From NCBI GenBank assembly GCA_027452215.1, contig DAIDGQ010000029.1, forward strand, positions 1 to 53,697: a stretch of DNA of 53,697 bases, written 5' to 3'. Below the pieces are notes generated by a model that had not been told where the DNA came from, did not search any database, and saw only the letters and a program-made list of their open reading frames with translations. Shown in pieces: positions 9,601 through 19,800 of this stretch (the stretch's first letter is position 1; every line of letters starts with the position of its first letter). Made by a program: the position numbers and the translations under genes. The stretch comes from Granulicella sp. (lineage in GTDB: Bacteria; Acidobacteriota; Terriglobia; Terriglobales; Acidobacteriaceae).

Positions 9601-10560
9601 ATGGTGACGGCTACCCTTACACTTCTGTTGGCGGTGACTCTGAGCGGACAGATGGCGAGGGGGGAGGATGTTCGTGCGCTGGTGACGGAGGCTCGGGGGC
9701 TGCAGGCTGCGGGCAGACTGGACGAGGCGAGAGACCTGTACGAACGCGTGCTGGTGGCGGAGCCGGGAGACGTGGAGGCGCAGGATGGTATGGCGTCGAC
9801 GAGCGAGACGATTTCTCTGAAGGCGAGAGCGGCCGGCGATATGAATGGAGCGCTGGAGACGCTGGTGAGGGCGCAGAAGGTGGAGCCAGACAATCAGCGG
9901 GTGCTCCTGGACCTGGGAATTCTGGAAGATGAGATGTCGCTGGATATGGACGCGGTGAGTACGCTGGAGCATCTGGTGGCGCTGAAGCCGGCGGACCCGA
10001 ATGCGTTCTATGCGCTGGCGAGAGTGGACCTGAATCTGGGGCGACTGGCTGCGGCGGAGGAAGAGATGCGGGCGTATCTGAGGGTTCGGCCGCAGGATGC
10101 TTCGGCGCACTATGGGCTGGGAAGAATTTATCTGCAAGGGCTGGAGTTCGATAAGGCGCAGGCGGAGTTTGAGGAGTCGATACGGATACAGCCGAAGCAG
10201 AGCGAAGGGTACTACCAGCTGGGGCAGGCTTATCTGAATCAGAACAAACTGGAAGAGGCGATTGCACAGTTCAAGACGGCGCTGGTGCGCGACCCGAAGC
10301 ATGGTGGGGCGCTGGTGGGGATCGGCACGGCGTACTTCAAGCTGAAGCAATATGACGAGGCGAAGGAGTGGCTGGTGAGGGCGACGGAGGCGGCTCCGGA
10401 GTATCAGCCGGGACACTACTACCTGGGATTGACGCTGGCGAGGCTGGGCGATGCGGCGGGATCGAGGCGAGAGCTGGACGTGGCTACGGAGCTGGCGGCG
10501 AAGGAGAATGAGAAGTCGGCGACGAGGCTGCGGTTGCAGCATCCGGAGGGTCAACCGTGA
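9601..10560 (+). CDS. Secreted TPR-repeat protein
   Basis: Protein of 319 residues starting with a signal peptide (about 1-23, MVTATLTLLLAVTL core) followed by about eight TPR units, for example EARGLQAAGRLDEARDLYE, AHYGLGRIYLQGLEFDKAQ and GYYQLGQAYLNQNKLEEAI. There is no catalytic motif; a scaffold or assembly role is the family-level expectation. ATG 9601 is chosen because it begins the signal peptide and has CAGGGA 6 nt upstream; upstream in-frame TTG codons would add a charged, non-signal leader. Its stop overlaps the GTG start of the next TPR gene (GTGA, 4-bp overlap), so the two are translationally coupled and probably function together. Confidence 0.82.
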   Translation: MVTATLTLLLAVTLSGQMARGEDVRALVTEARGLQAAGRLDEARDLYERVLVAEPGDVEAQDGMASTSETISLKARAAGDMNGALETLVRAQKVEPDNQRVLLDLGILEDEMSLDMDAVSTLEHLVALKPADPNAFYALARVDLNLGRLAAAEEEMRAYLRVRPQDASAHYGLGRIYLQGLEFDKAQAEFEESIRIQPKQSEGYYQLGQAYLNQNKLEEAIAQFKTALVRDPKHGGALVGIGTAYFKLKQYDEAKEWLVRATEAAPEYQPGHYYLGLTLARLGDAAGSRRELDVATELAAKENEKSATRLRLQHPEGQP

Positions 10561-11753
10561 GGGCTGAAGACGAGAGGCGGATGACGGATCGCCGGGTGAG
10601 GGGATGGTGGGTGGTGGGGTGCGTGCTGTTGGGCGCGCTGTTGTGCGGGCGGGGATTGGCGATAGCGCAGCAGGCTACGACGCAGCAGGTTACGACGCAG
10701 CAGGGTGTTCAGGATTCGCACGGGATGGATGCGGGTGCGGCGGCCTTGCGGAGGGGCGATGCGAAGACGGCGGAGGAGGACTTTCGGCAGCAGCTGACGG
10801 TGACTCCGGGATCTGCGGATGCGATGTTGGGGGTGGGGCTGGCGGAGCTTCGCGAGGGGAAGATGGGAGACGCGGAACGGGACCTGGCGAAGGCGAGTGA
10901 GATGAATCCCGCGATGCTGAGCGCGCATATGTTTCGGGGGATTGCGCTGTTTCAGATGAACTCGGTGGAGGCTGCGATTGCGGAGATGGAGGAGGAGATT
11001 CGGCTGCAGCCAAAGAACGTGGAGGCTCTGACGTGGCTGGGGATTATGCAGCTGCAGGCGGGGAAGCCGAAGCTGGCGGCGGTGCCGCTGGATGAGGCGG
11101 GGCAGCTGCGGCCGGGGGATCAGAATATTTTGTACTACGAGGTGAGGGCGCATACGCTGGCGGCGCAGGAGTCGTTCCGGGAGCTGTTCAGGATGGATCC
11201 GGATTCTGCGTATGTGCATCGGGCGCAGGCGGAGATTGACTCGGAGTCGCAGCAGCCGGACAAGGCGATTGTGGAGTACGAGGCGGCGATCAAGAAGTCT
11301 CCGTCGAATGCGGAGCTGTATGAGGCGCTGGGGAATGAAGAGCAGAAGGTGAGCCGCGTGGCGGAGGCTCGGAGTGCGTATGAGGCGGAGCTGGCGTTGA
11401 CTCCGGGGAGTGCGATTGCGCTGTTCAACCTGGGGAAGATCCAGGTGGAGACGGGCGATGCGGCGGAGGGAGTGGCTCTGCTGCGGAGAGCTCTGGAGGC
11501 TCATGCGAGTGCGGCTCCTACTTGCTTTTATTTGGGGCTGGGGCTAGCGAAGATGGGGAAGAACGAAGAGGCGGTGGGGTGGCTGGAGAGAGTGCTGACG
11601 AGTGAGCCGTCGGAGTTTATACGGGAGAGAGATGAGTACGAGCTGGTGCGGGTGTATCAGCGGCTGAACCGGAAGGAGGACTCGGATGGGGCGCTGGAGG
11701 AGCTGAAGAAGCTGAAGGCGAAGGCGGCTGCTGCGGGCGCGGGCGGGCCGTAG
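10557..11753 (+). CDS. Secreted TPR-repeat protein, coupled to the preceding gene
   Basis: Protein of 398 residues. After a short basic leader there is a hydrophobic segment (about residues 18-38, WVVGCVLLGALLCGRGLAIA) consistent with export, then a Gln/Thr-rich linker in which the unit TTQQV is repeated (about 40-52), then about nine TPR-like helical pairs (for example AYYLGLGLAKMGKNEEAV-type units, AELYEALGNEEQKVSRVAEA). GTG start at 10557 overlaps the previous stop as GTGA. No enzyme motif. It forms a two-gene unit with 9601-10560, downstream of TBDR1 but beyond the latter's terminator. Function unknown; possible periplasmic scaffold. Confidence 0.8.
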   Translation: MRAEDERRMTDRRVRGWWVVGCVLLGALLCGRGLAIAQQATTQQVTTQQGVQDSHGMDAGAAALRRGDAKTAEEDFRQQLTVTPGSADAMLGVGLAELREGKMGDAERDLAKASEMNPAMLSAHMFRGIALFQMNSVEAAIAEMEEEIRLQPKNVEALTWLGIMQLQAGKPKLAAVPLDEAGQLRPGDQNILYYEVRAHTLAAQESFRELFRMDPDSAYVHRAQAEIDSESQQPDKAIVEYEAAIKKSPSNAELYEALGNEEQKVSRVAEARSAYEAELALTPGSAIALFNLGKIQVETGDAAEGVALLRRALEAHASAAPTCFYLGLGLAKMGKNEEAVGWLERVLTSEPSEFIRERDEYELVRVYQRLNRKEDSDGALEELKKLKAKAAAAGAGGP

Positions 11754-11804
11754 GTTGCGGGGGGCTGGGGAGATGATCGGGGAGAATTGAGGGGAGGGTG
11801 TTCA

Positions 11805-11854
11805 TTGACACAATGATGTATACAATGTAGTTTTATTGGCGGAAAACGTTTGCT
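11805..11854 (+). promoter_or_regulatory. Predicted promoter and LacI-like operator upstream of araA
   Basis: TTGACA at 11805-11810 with a -10 candidate TAGTTT at 11828-11833 (17-bp spacer). It is followed by the operator-like 14-mer ggaaaacgtttgct at 11841-11854. A second palindromic stretch, tgtataca (11817-11824), lies inside the spacer and could be a GntR-type half operator. Confidence 0.45.
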
Positions 11855-11930
11855 GCTGTTGTGGATGCTTGCACCGATGGGTGCGATCTGCTGGTTGGTT
11901 TGAGTGATTCGAGGAGGTTAGGAGAGAGAC

Positions 11931-13403
11931 ATGAAGGCGCTTGAGGGTTTGGAGATTTGGTTTGTTACGGGGAGCCAGCATTTGTATGGGGCTGAGGCTT
12001 TGGCGCAGGTTGCGAAGAACTCACAGGTGATTGCGGCGTCGCTGGATGGGGAGAGGGCGATACCGTTCAAGGTGGTGTTCAAGCCGGTGCTGACGACTCC
12101 TGAGGAGGTGCGGGGGCTGTGTCGCGAGGCCAATACTTCGGAGACGTGCATTGGGCTGGTGTTGTGGATGCATACGTTTTCTCCGGCGAAGATGTGGATT
12201 GCGGGATTGACGTCGCTGAGGAAGCCGTTTCTGCATTTGCATACGCAGTTCAACCGGGAGCTGCCGTGGTCGTCGATCGATATGGACTTCATGAATCTGA
12301 ACCAGTCGGCGCATGGAGACCGGGAGTTTGGATTTATTACGGCTCGGCTGCGGCTGGCTCGCAAGGTGGTGGTGGGGTTCTGGAAGGATTCGGAGACGGT
12401 TGCGGAGGTGGCGGCGTGGACTCGGGCGGCGGCGGGCTGGCATGAGTCGCAGAACCTGAAGGTGGCGCGGTTTGGCGACAATATGCGCGAGGTTGCCGTG
12501 ACCGACGGCGACAAGGTGGAGGCGCAGGCGCGGCTGGGGTACAGCGTGAATGGATATGGCGTGGGCGACCTGGTGGCTCGGATGAATGAGGTGACGGATG
12601 CCGAGGTGGATGGGCTGGTGAAGGAGTATCGGGAGAGCTATTCGATTGCGAAGGAGCATGACCGGCCGGATGCGATTCGGGCGGCGGCGAAGATTGAGCT
12701 GGGGCTGCGTGGGTTTTTGGAAGAGGGAGGGTTTGGAGCGTTTACGGATACGTTTCAGGACCTGCATGGGCTGGAGCAGCTGCCGGGGATTGCGGTGCAG
12801 CGGCTGATGGCGGAGGGGTATGGGTTTGGCGGCGAGGGAGATTGGAAGACGGCGGCGCTGGTGAGGACGATGAAGGTGATGGCGCATGGGCTGCCGGGGG
12901 GAACGTCGTTTATGGAGGACTATACGTACGACTTTAGCGGGACTGCGAAGATTCTGGGGTCGCATATGCTGGAGGTTTGCCCGTCGATTGCGGCGGGGAG
13001 GTCGTCGCTGGAGGTTCATGCGCTGGGGATTGGAGGGAGGGCTGATCCGGTGCGGCTGGTGTTTACGGCTCCGAATGGGCCGGCGGTGGTGGCGTCGCTG
13101 GTGGATATGGGGAATCGGTTTCGGATGATTGTGAATGAGGTTGAGGTGATTCAGCCGGAGCAGGCGTTGCCGAAGCTGCCGGTGGCGAGGGCGGTGTGGC
13201 TGCCGAAGCCTAGTCTGCGCGTGGCGGCGGCGGCGTGGATCTATGCGGGAGGAGCGCACCATACCGGGTTCAGCCAAGCGCTGACGATGGAGCACCTGGA
13301 GGACTTCGCGGAGATTGCTGGCGTGGAGATGGTGCGGATCGATGCGGAGACGCGGTTGACGCAGTTTCGGAAGGAGCTGAGGTGGAGTGAGGCTACGTAT
13401 TGA
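11931..13403 (+). CDS. araA: L-arabinose isomerase
   Basis: Protein of 490 residues, the usual length for AraA (about 470-500). It converts L-arabinose to L-ribulose, a cytoplasmic Mn-dependent step. Diagnostic text: [14 protein letters not shown] at the N-terminus, [18 protein letters not shown] (compare family [12 protein letters not shown]), [29 protein letters not shown], and the C-terminal [13 protein letters not shown] with the metal-binding His. The ATG follows GGAGG and AGGAGAGAGAC. No araB (kinase) or araD (epimerase) is in the window, so the remaining pathway must be encoded elsewhere. It converges with the rhamnosidase gene; a palindromic repeat separates them. Confidence 0.96.
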   Translation: MKALEGLEIWFVTGSQHLYGAEALAQVAKNSQVIAASLDGERAIPFKVVFKPVLTTPEEVRGLCREANTSETCIGLVLWMHTFSPAKMWIAGLTSLRKPFLHLHTQFNRELPWSSIDMDFMNLNQSAHGDREFGFITARLRLARKVVVGFWKDSETVAEVAAWTRAAAGWHESQNLKVARFGDNMREVAVTDGDKVEAQARLGYSVNGYGVGDLVARMNEVTDAEVDGLVKEYRESYSIAKEHDRPDAIRAAAKIELGLRGFLEEGGFGAFTDTFQDLHGLEQLPGIAVQRLMAEGYGFGGEGDWKTAALVRTMKVMAHGLPGGTSFMEDYTYDFSGTAKILGSHMLEVCPSIAAGRSSLEVHALGIGGRADPVRLVFTAPNGPAVVASLVDMGNRFRMIVNEVEVIQPEQALPKLPVARAVWLPKPSLRVAAAAWIYAGGAHHTGFSQALTMEHLEDFAEIAGVEMVRIDAETRLTQFRKELRWSEATY

Positions 13404-13454
13404 GCGGGGCGGGAGCGCTGTTGAGCGTTTGACCTGAGGAAGCTTTGGGCATTC

Positions 13455-13523
13455 CCTCAGCGGCTATAGCCGCAGGGAGTTGGAGGGAGTTGTGGCGGGA
13501 CTGAAGTCCCGCCCTTTCAAAGC
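13455..13523. repeat. REP-like palindromes between convergent araA and rhamnosidase genes
   Basis: A first imperfect palindrome (cagcggctatagccgcag, near 13459-13476) is followed by ggcgggac-tgaa-gtcccgcc (about 13492-13511) and ctttcaaagc. The same two-part order (an agctaaagccgc block, then ggcgggactaaagtcccgcc, then ccttcaaagc) occurs at about 568-630. It may serve as a bidirectional transcription terminator here. Confidence 0.65.
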
Positions 13524-13529
13524 GGAGGG

Positions 13530-16500
13530 TTAGGGGATGGGGTAGGTGTGGGGGCCGCTGCCTATGGTGTCGGGTTTGTGGTTGGGGAGGAGGACGGTGG
13601 CCGTGGTGTTGGGGGGGAGGGTGATGGTGAAGCGGTGGGTGGATTGTTTCCAGTCGGAGATGATGGTGCCGTAGGCGGAGTCGTACTCGACGTGGAGAGC
13701 GGGGAGCATGGGGTCGAAGTGCGGATGGACGGTGAGGTGGTGGAAGCCGGGGCCGGTGGGATCGGTGTCGATGCCGGCGGCGCGGCGGTAGACCCAGGCC
13801 ATGACGGAACCGAAGGCGTAGTGGTTGTAGGAGTTCATGCTGGGGTCGCCGGTGTCGCCGTTCCAGCGCTCCCACCAGGTGGTGGCACCTTTGCTGACCA
13901 TGTAGCCCCAGGAGGGGTAGGTGTCGGCGAGAAGGAGTTTGAAGGCGAGGTCGGTGTGCTGATTTTCGTCGAGGACGGAGAGGAGGAAGGGTGTGCCGAG
14001 GAAGCCGGTGGAGAGGTGGTTGCCGTGGGCGGCGATGTCCTGGACGAGGCGGGCGACCATGTTGGTCCGAAGCGAGGGTGGGGCGATTCCGGTGAAGAGG
14101 GTGGCCAGGTAGGCGGTCTGGGTGTTGCCTTCGACGCTGCCGTCGGGCTTGAGGAAGGCGGTGCGGTAGGCGGCGGCGATGTGGTCGTATTGCTGCTGAT
14201 ATTTTTCGGCGTCGGCGGGGCGGTGGAGGGCGGTGGCCATCTCGGTCATCTCGCGGGTGACGAGGGCCCAGTAGGCGGTGTCGATGAGGGTGCGGGGAGT
14301 GTGCTGGTCGGGGGCGAGCCAGTCGGCGTAGTTGTTGCCGAGGGCGTTGCGACGGACGTAGTCGGGGTTGTTGGTGAGGATGAAGGTGGCCCAACGCTCC
14401 ATGGCGGGCCAGGAGCGCTCGACGACGCTGAGGTCGCCGTACTGGAGCCACGCGGCGTAGGGGATGAAGACTCCGGCGTCGCCCCAGCCGGGGGCTCCGG
14501 GCGTGGGGCCGAGGATGTTGGGGGAGACGTCGGTGAAGGCTCCGGCGGGGGTCTGGGCGTCGGTGACGTCGAGCATGAATTTGTGGGTGAAGGCGTCGAT
14601 GTCGAAGTTGTAGGTTCCGGTGCGCCAGAAGGCTCCGGCGTCGCCCATCCAGCCGAGGCGTTCGTCGCGCTGCGGGCAGTCGGTGGGGATGGAGACGAAG
14701 TTGCCGCGTTGGCCCCAGGCTCCGAGCTGGTTCATCTTGTTGAGGGTGTCGCTGGAGCTGGAGAGTCGGACGGTGGGGGGCTCGGAGAGGCTGTTGTAGA
14801 CGAGGCCGTCGAGGGTGGAGAGGGTGGGGGGAGTGGAGGGCTGGGGGCCGAGGAAGGAGAGCTCGACGTAGCGGAAGCCGTGGAAGGTGAAGGAGGGGGT
14901 CCAAGTTTCGTTGGTGCCGGTTTCGTCACCGGAGCCGGAGTGGGCGTAGGTGTCGGTGGCGTCGGCGTTGCGGAGGTTGGTGGTGTAGATGCTGCCGTCG
15001 GGGTTAAGGCGCTCGGCGTAGCGGAGGCGGACGACGGTGCCGCGGGGGCCGCGGATGTGGAGGAGGATGTTGCCGACCATGTTCTGGCCCATGTCGTAGA
15101 TGGCGGGGTGGGCGGCGTTGGCGGGATCGAGGTGGATGGGGTGGAGGGTGAGGGTGGTGCTGATGGGGAGGTCGGGCTGGGCGGTGAGGACCATGTCGCT
15201 GTCGGGCGGGGTGGCGGTGGAGGCGGCGGTCCAGTGTGAGGCGTCGAAGTGCGGGGTGCTCCAGTTGGGTTGGGCGAGGCGGGCGTCGTAGGATTCGCCT
15301 CCGTAGATTTCGGAGAAGGTGATGGGCGAGGGGGAGGTGAGCCAGGTGGGGTCGGTGATGATGGTCTGGTGCTGGCCGTTGGCGAGGGTGAGGTCGAGCT
15401 GGGCGCGGAGGAGGTTGGGGCCGCGGGTGTAGCGGAAGCCGATCCAGGTCATGGGGGAGCTGTACCAGCCACCACCGAGCATGATGCCGAGGGTGTTGGC
15501 TCCGTGGGCGAGGAGCGGGGTGACGTCGTAGGTCTGGTAGAGGGCTCGCTTGTGGAAGTCGGTCCAGCCGGGGGAGAGGAGGGTGTGGGGAGCGACGGGT
15601 TTGCCGTTGAGGAAGGCCTGGTAGGCTCCGAGGGCGGTGAGGGTGAGGCGGGCGGACCGGATGGGGGAGTCGACGGCGAAGTCTTTGCGGAGGAGGGCGG
15701 CATCGGTGGCGATGCGGTCGGGGCCGGGGACGGTTTGCTGGCGGTCGGGGCCGATGCCGAAGGGAGCGGAGAGGGGGCCGGCGATCTGCGCGGCGGCCCA
15801 GGGGGCGGTGGCGTTGGAGCGGGCCTGCCATTGGTCGTTGCTGACGATGCGGTTCTGGTGGCCGCTGGCGTCGGTGATGCGGAGGGCGGCGGCGATGGCG
15901 GTGGGGGCGGTGGTGGAGGGAGAGTCGGAGCGGTGGGCGGTGACATCGAGGAGGACTTCGTTGTCACCGGGGTGGAGGAGGGAGGCGATCTCTTCGCGGT
16001 CGAAGGCTCCCCACTCGTTGTGATGGCCGGTGACGGTGCCGTTGACGCGGGCGGTGAAGTCTCCACGGACGAAGACGTGGAGGCTGGCGGCGGAGGGAGC
16101 GGCGTCGAGATGGAAGCGGTAGCGGAACTGCGCGGGCGTGGCGGAGGGGACGTGCATGGGGTCGGCATTGGGGAGCCAGAGATAGCGGATGGCGCTGAGC
16201 TCCTGCTGGTCGGCGGGATCGTCGCGGGTGATCCACTGGGCCTTCCAGTCGGCGGGGGTGAGGAGACCGGTCTCAAAGGAGGCGGGCATGGAGGTGGTGT
16301 GCTGGCCCTTGTTGTCCCAGACGATGACCTTCCAGAGATAGCGCTGCTGGGGGCGGAGGGGCGAGCCGACGTAGGGGATGTCGAGGGAGGCGGAGGAGGT
16401 GAGGCGGCCGGAGTCCCAGGCGTCGGTGTGGCCGGGGAGGAGATGGGCGGCGTCGGTGGCGACGAGGATCTCGTAGCTGGACTGGAGCCAGTTGGGAGTG

Positions 16501-16640
16501 GTGGCGTCGCTGCGCCAGGAGAAGGTGGGGTGGGGAGTGTCGATGCCGAGGGGGTTGGGGAGGGCGTTGGTGCGGAGGTGAACCGGGGCGGCCTGTGCTG
16601 CTGCTGCGAGGGAGAGGAGGACCAGAGCGAGTTTCGACAT
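13530..16640 (-). CDS. Secreted GH78 alpha-L-rhamnosidase
   Basis: Protein of 1036 residues from the ATG at 16640, which begins the signal peptide (MSKLALVLLSLAAAAQA). Longer in-frame readings upstream lack signal character. It hydrolyses terminal alpha-L-rhamnose from plant polysaccharides such as rhamnogalacturonan or from glycosides. Domain order by motif: N-terminal Ig-like region (NPLGIDTPHPTFSWR), a beta-sandwich carbohydrate-binding region (RYLWKVIVWDNKGQ, then KRALYQTYDVTPLLAHGAN and LGGGWY), a concanavalin-like part (YGGESYDARL, ERLNPDGSIY, TFHGFRYVEL), then the six-hairpin catalytic barrel with IPTDCPQRDERLGWMGD, the catalytic-acid region of GH78. C-terminal beta domain with HFDPMLPALHVEYDS. 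Codons end in C on this strand. Confidence 0.93.
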   Translation of the reverse strand: MSKLALVLLSLAAAAQAAPVHLRTNALPNPLGIDTPHPTFSWRSDATTPNWLQSSYEILVATDAAHLLPGHTDAWDSGRLTSSASLDIPYVGSPLRPQQRYLWKVIVWDNKGQHTTSMPASFETGLLTPADWKAQWITRDDPADQQELSAIRYLWLPNADPMHVPSATPAQFRYRFHLDAAPSAASLHVFVRGDFTARVNGTVTGHHNEWGAFDREEIASLLHPGDNEVLLDVTAHRSDSPSTTAPTAIAAALRITDASGHQNRIVSNDQWQARSNATAPWAAAQIAGPLSAPFGIGPDRQQTVPGPDRIATDAALLRKDFAVDSPIRSARLTLTALGAYQAFLNGKPVAPHTLLSPGWTDFHKRALYQTYDVTPLLAHGANTLGIMLGGGWYSSPMTWIGFRYTRGPNLLRAQLDLTLANGQHQTIITDPTWLTSPSPITFSEIYGGESYDARLAQPNWSTPHFDASHWTAASTATPPDSDMVLTAQPDLPISTTLTLHPIHLDPANAAHPAIYDMGQNMVGNILLHIRGPRGTVVRLRYAERLNPDGSIYTTNLRNADATDTYAHSGSGDETGTNETWTPSFTFHGFRYVELSFLGPQPSTPPTLSTLDGLVYNSLSEPPTVRLSSSSDTLNKMNQLGAWGQRGNFVSIPTDCPQRDERLGWMGDAGAFWRTGTYNFDIDAFTHKFMLDVTDAQTPAGAFTDVSPNILGPTPGAPGWGDAGVFIPYAAWLQYGDLSVVERSWPAMERWATFILTNNPDYVRRNALGNNYADWLAPDQHTPRTLIDTAYWALVTREMTEMATALHRPADAEKYQQQYDHIAAAYRTAFLKPDGSVEGNTQTAYLATLFTGIAPPSLRTNMVARLVQDIAAHGNHLSTGFLGTPFLLSVLDENQHTDLAFKLLLADTYPSWGYMVSKGATTWWERWNGDTGDPSMNSYNHYAFGSVMAWVYRRAAGIDTDPTGPGFHHLTVHPHFDPMLPALHVEYDSAYGTIISDWKQSTHRFTITLPPNTTATVLLPNHKPDTIGSGPHTYPIP

Positions 16641-16886
16641 AGGGATAAGGTCTCGGCTTTCTAACTGGAACATGATACCCGTAATGGAATTTTTTGAGGA
16701 GCGAAACTTCGGGCACGGCGCGGGGATGAGGGAGGCTTGGTGGGGTGGGCGCAGGGGCTGGATATTTGAGGGATGCAACCTATGCAGGCGGCGACGGTGT
16801 CATACTCTTGTGATGGTTGTTGATTGAACCAGAGATCAAGCCAACGTGCTCCGCCCACGAAGAATGCTGAGAGATCCTGGTGCAAA

Positions 16887-19800
16887 ATGATTGCTTCTAA
16901 GAAGCAGAGACCTCCGCCTGAGAGCTTGCCGACGGAGGTTCGCGTGGTGGCGATTGGAGCGTCGGCGGGTGGGCTGGAGGCCCTGACCGCGATTCTTCGC
17001 GCGCTGCCTACCGATATTGCGCTGGCGTTTATCTTGATTCAGCATCTTGATCCGAAGCGGCGGAGTCTGCTTCCGGAGCTGCTGTCGAAGGCGACGAAGA
17101 TACCGGTGCTGGAAGCGCTCGATGCGATGCGGATCGAGTTGAACCATGTGTACGTGATGCCGAGCAACGTGGATATTTCGATCACGGATGGGCACTTTGG
17201 ACTAGCTCCGCGGGTGTTGGATGCGCACAAGCAGAATCTTCCGATTGATATTTTTATGAGGTCGCTGGCGGAGGTGCGGAAGAGCCAGGCGATTGGGGTG
17301 GTGCTGTCGGGCACGGCGTCGGATGGGACGGCGGGGCTGGAGGCGATTCGGGCGGCGGGGGGAGTGACGTTCGCGCAGGATCCGGAGACGGCGAAGTTCG
17401 ATGGGATGCCGAGGAGCGCGATTGATTCGGGCTGCGTGGATTTTGTGTTGTCTCCGGCGAAGATTGCAGAGGAGCTGTCGCGGATGACGCTTCATCCGGG
17501 GCGAAGGAGGCCGGCGAAGGTGGTGGACGAGGTGAAGAGCGATGCGGAGTATTTCACGTCGATTCTGGAGATGGTGAGTGCGTCGCAGGGCGCTGATTTC
17601 AGCAAGTATAAGCAGAACACGCTGCGGCGACGGACACAGCAGCGGATGGCGTTTCTGAGCATTGCGTCGCTGGGGGCGTATGCCCATTATCTGGGCGAGC
17701 ATCCGGAGGAAGTGGCGAAGTTGACGGACCAGGTGTTGATTCCGGTGACGGAGTTTTTTCGGAACCCGGAGGTATTTCAAGACGTGTCGCAGACGATTCT
17801 TCCGAAGATGGTGGGAGAGGGAACGAATCGGAATCTGCGGATGTGGGTGGTGGCTTGCTCGAGCGGAGAAGAGGTTTACTCGCTGGCGATGGTGCTGCTG
17901 GAGCACCTGGGGAGGAAGGCCGAGGGGTGCCAGCTACAGATCTTTGCTACGGACATCAGCGACCGGATGATTGCGAAGGCTCGCGCGGGGATCTATACGG
18001 AAAACGCGATGAAGAATGTTTCGGCGGAGCGCAGGGAACGATTTTTTACGAAGGTGGCGGCTGGGTATCAGATTAGTAAGTCGATACGAGACCGCTGCGT
18101 GTTTGCTCGTCACGATGTGACGAAGGACCCACCGTTTTCGAATCTGGATTTGATCTCGTGCCGGAATTTTTTGATTTATGTGCAGCCGGAGTTGCAGGAA
18201 AAGATACTTTCGACGTTTCATTATGCGTTGAATTCGACGGGGTATCTGCTGCTGGGAAGCGCGGAGAGCGCGGCGTCGTATCCGGAGATGTTTACGCCGG
18301 TGAGCAAGAAGAACAAGATTTACGCGAAGAAGGCTGGCACGGCTCGCCAGCAGCGGACATTCAACGAGAACAGACGACCCATGGAGGCGAGTGCATTGCC
18401 GGAAGCGAAGGTGCAGCCCATCAACCGCAGCAGCCAGAATGAGGCGGACCTGCAACAGAGTGCGGATCGAATTGTGTTGAAGACGTGCTCTCCTCCGGGA
18501 GTGATTGTGAACGATGCTCTGGAGATACTGCAGTTTCGGGGAAGGACGGGGCTGTACCTGGAGGCGGCGGCGGGACGAGCGAATTTGAATGTGTTGAACA
18601 TGGTTCGCGAAGACCTGGCGATTGCGCTGCGGATGGCGATTGTGGCGGCGAGGAAGAAAGGGTCCGCGGTGAAGAAGAAGGACGTGGCGTTTGTGCACAA
18701 CGGCAAACGGCTCGTGGTGGACCTGTCGGTGATACCGATGGAGGAGGTGCTGGGGACGGCGGGGCGGTGCTACCTGGTGCTGTTTGAGGCAGGTACTGTG
18801 GCGACGGAGGCGGTGGGGAAGAAGGGGACGAAGCTGCCGTTGAAGGCAGGGGAGATGCTGCAACGGGAGTTGGTGGAGAAGAAGCGGGAGCTGCAGGCGG
18901 CGCGGCTGCTGCTGAAGGAACATATGGCGTCGCATGAGGCGCTGAGGGAGGATTACCAGTCGGCGAATGAAGAGATGCTTTCGGCGAATGAGGAGCTGCA
19001 GAGCACGAATGAAGAGTTGGAGACTTCGAAGGAAGAGCTGCAGGCTACGAATGAAGAACTGACGACGGTGAATGATGAGTTGAACAGTAATAATTCGACG
19101 CTGCATCTGCTGGGGAACGATCTGAGGAACCTGCTGGAGAGCACGGTGATTCCGATTGTGATGGTGGATAACGGGCTGAGGGTGAGGCGGATGACTCCGA
19201 CGGCGGAGACGATCTTCAAGGTGAAGCCGGTGGACATCGGGCGGCCGATCACGGACTTCAAGGTGGACTTGAATGTGAATCTGAAGCCGCTGCTGGCGCA
19301 GGTGCTGCAAGAGGTGGTGGCCGTGGAGCGGGAGGTGCAGGACCAGCATGGGCACTGGTACCGGCTGCAGATAAAGCCTTACAAGACGCTGGATAATCGC
19401 GTGGATGGAGCGGTGCTGGTGTTGATGGATATCGACGTGATGAAGAAGCGCAACCAGGAGCTGGTGGTAGCGGCTGAGTTCACGAAGTCGATTATTGAGA
19501 CGATCGCGGAGCCACTGTTGGTTCTGAACTCAGAGCTGAACGTGTTGATGGCGAATCACTCATTCTACGAAGTGTTTGAAACCAGGCCGGAGACGACGAT
19601 TGGCCAGATGGTGTATGACCTTGGGCGCGGGCAGTGGAGTAAGCCGGAGCTTCGTTCGCTGCTGGAGGAGGTGCTGCCGAGAGACAGAGCGTTTGTGAAT
19701 CACGAGGTGGTGTACAAGTTTCCCGGCGTCGGATGGAGATCCTTCATGCTGAGTGGGCGGTATATTGTGCAGGACTCCGATGTGACGCCGTTGATTCTGC

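Noticed and set aside
10668-10712. Possible slippage repeat in the TPR gene (TTQQ units)
   Set aside because: Only about three short units in a linker; too small to call a variable repeat.
11805-11854. araA as part of an arabinose operon
   Set aside because: No araB, araD or arabinose transporter lies next to it; upstream TPR and downstream rhamnosidase genes are not in that pathway, so the gene is called alone.
13548-16664. Two long plus-strand open frames opposite the rhamnosidase gene
   Set aside because: Low-complexity Gly/Val/Glu-rich products, while the minus strand encodes a clear GH78 enzyme with all expected motifs.
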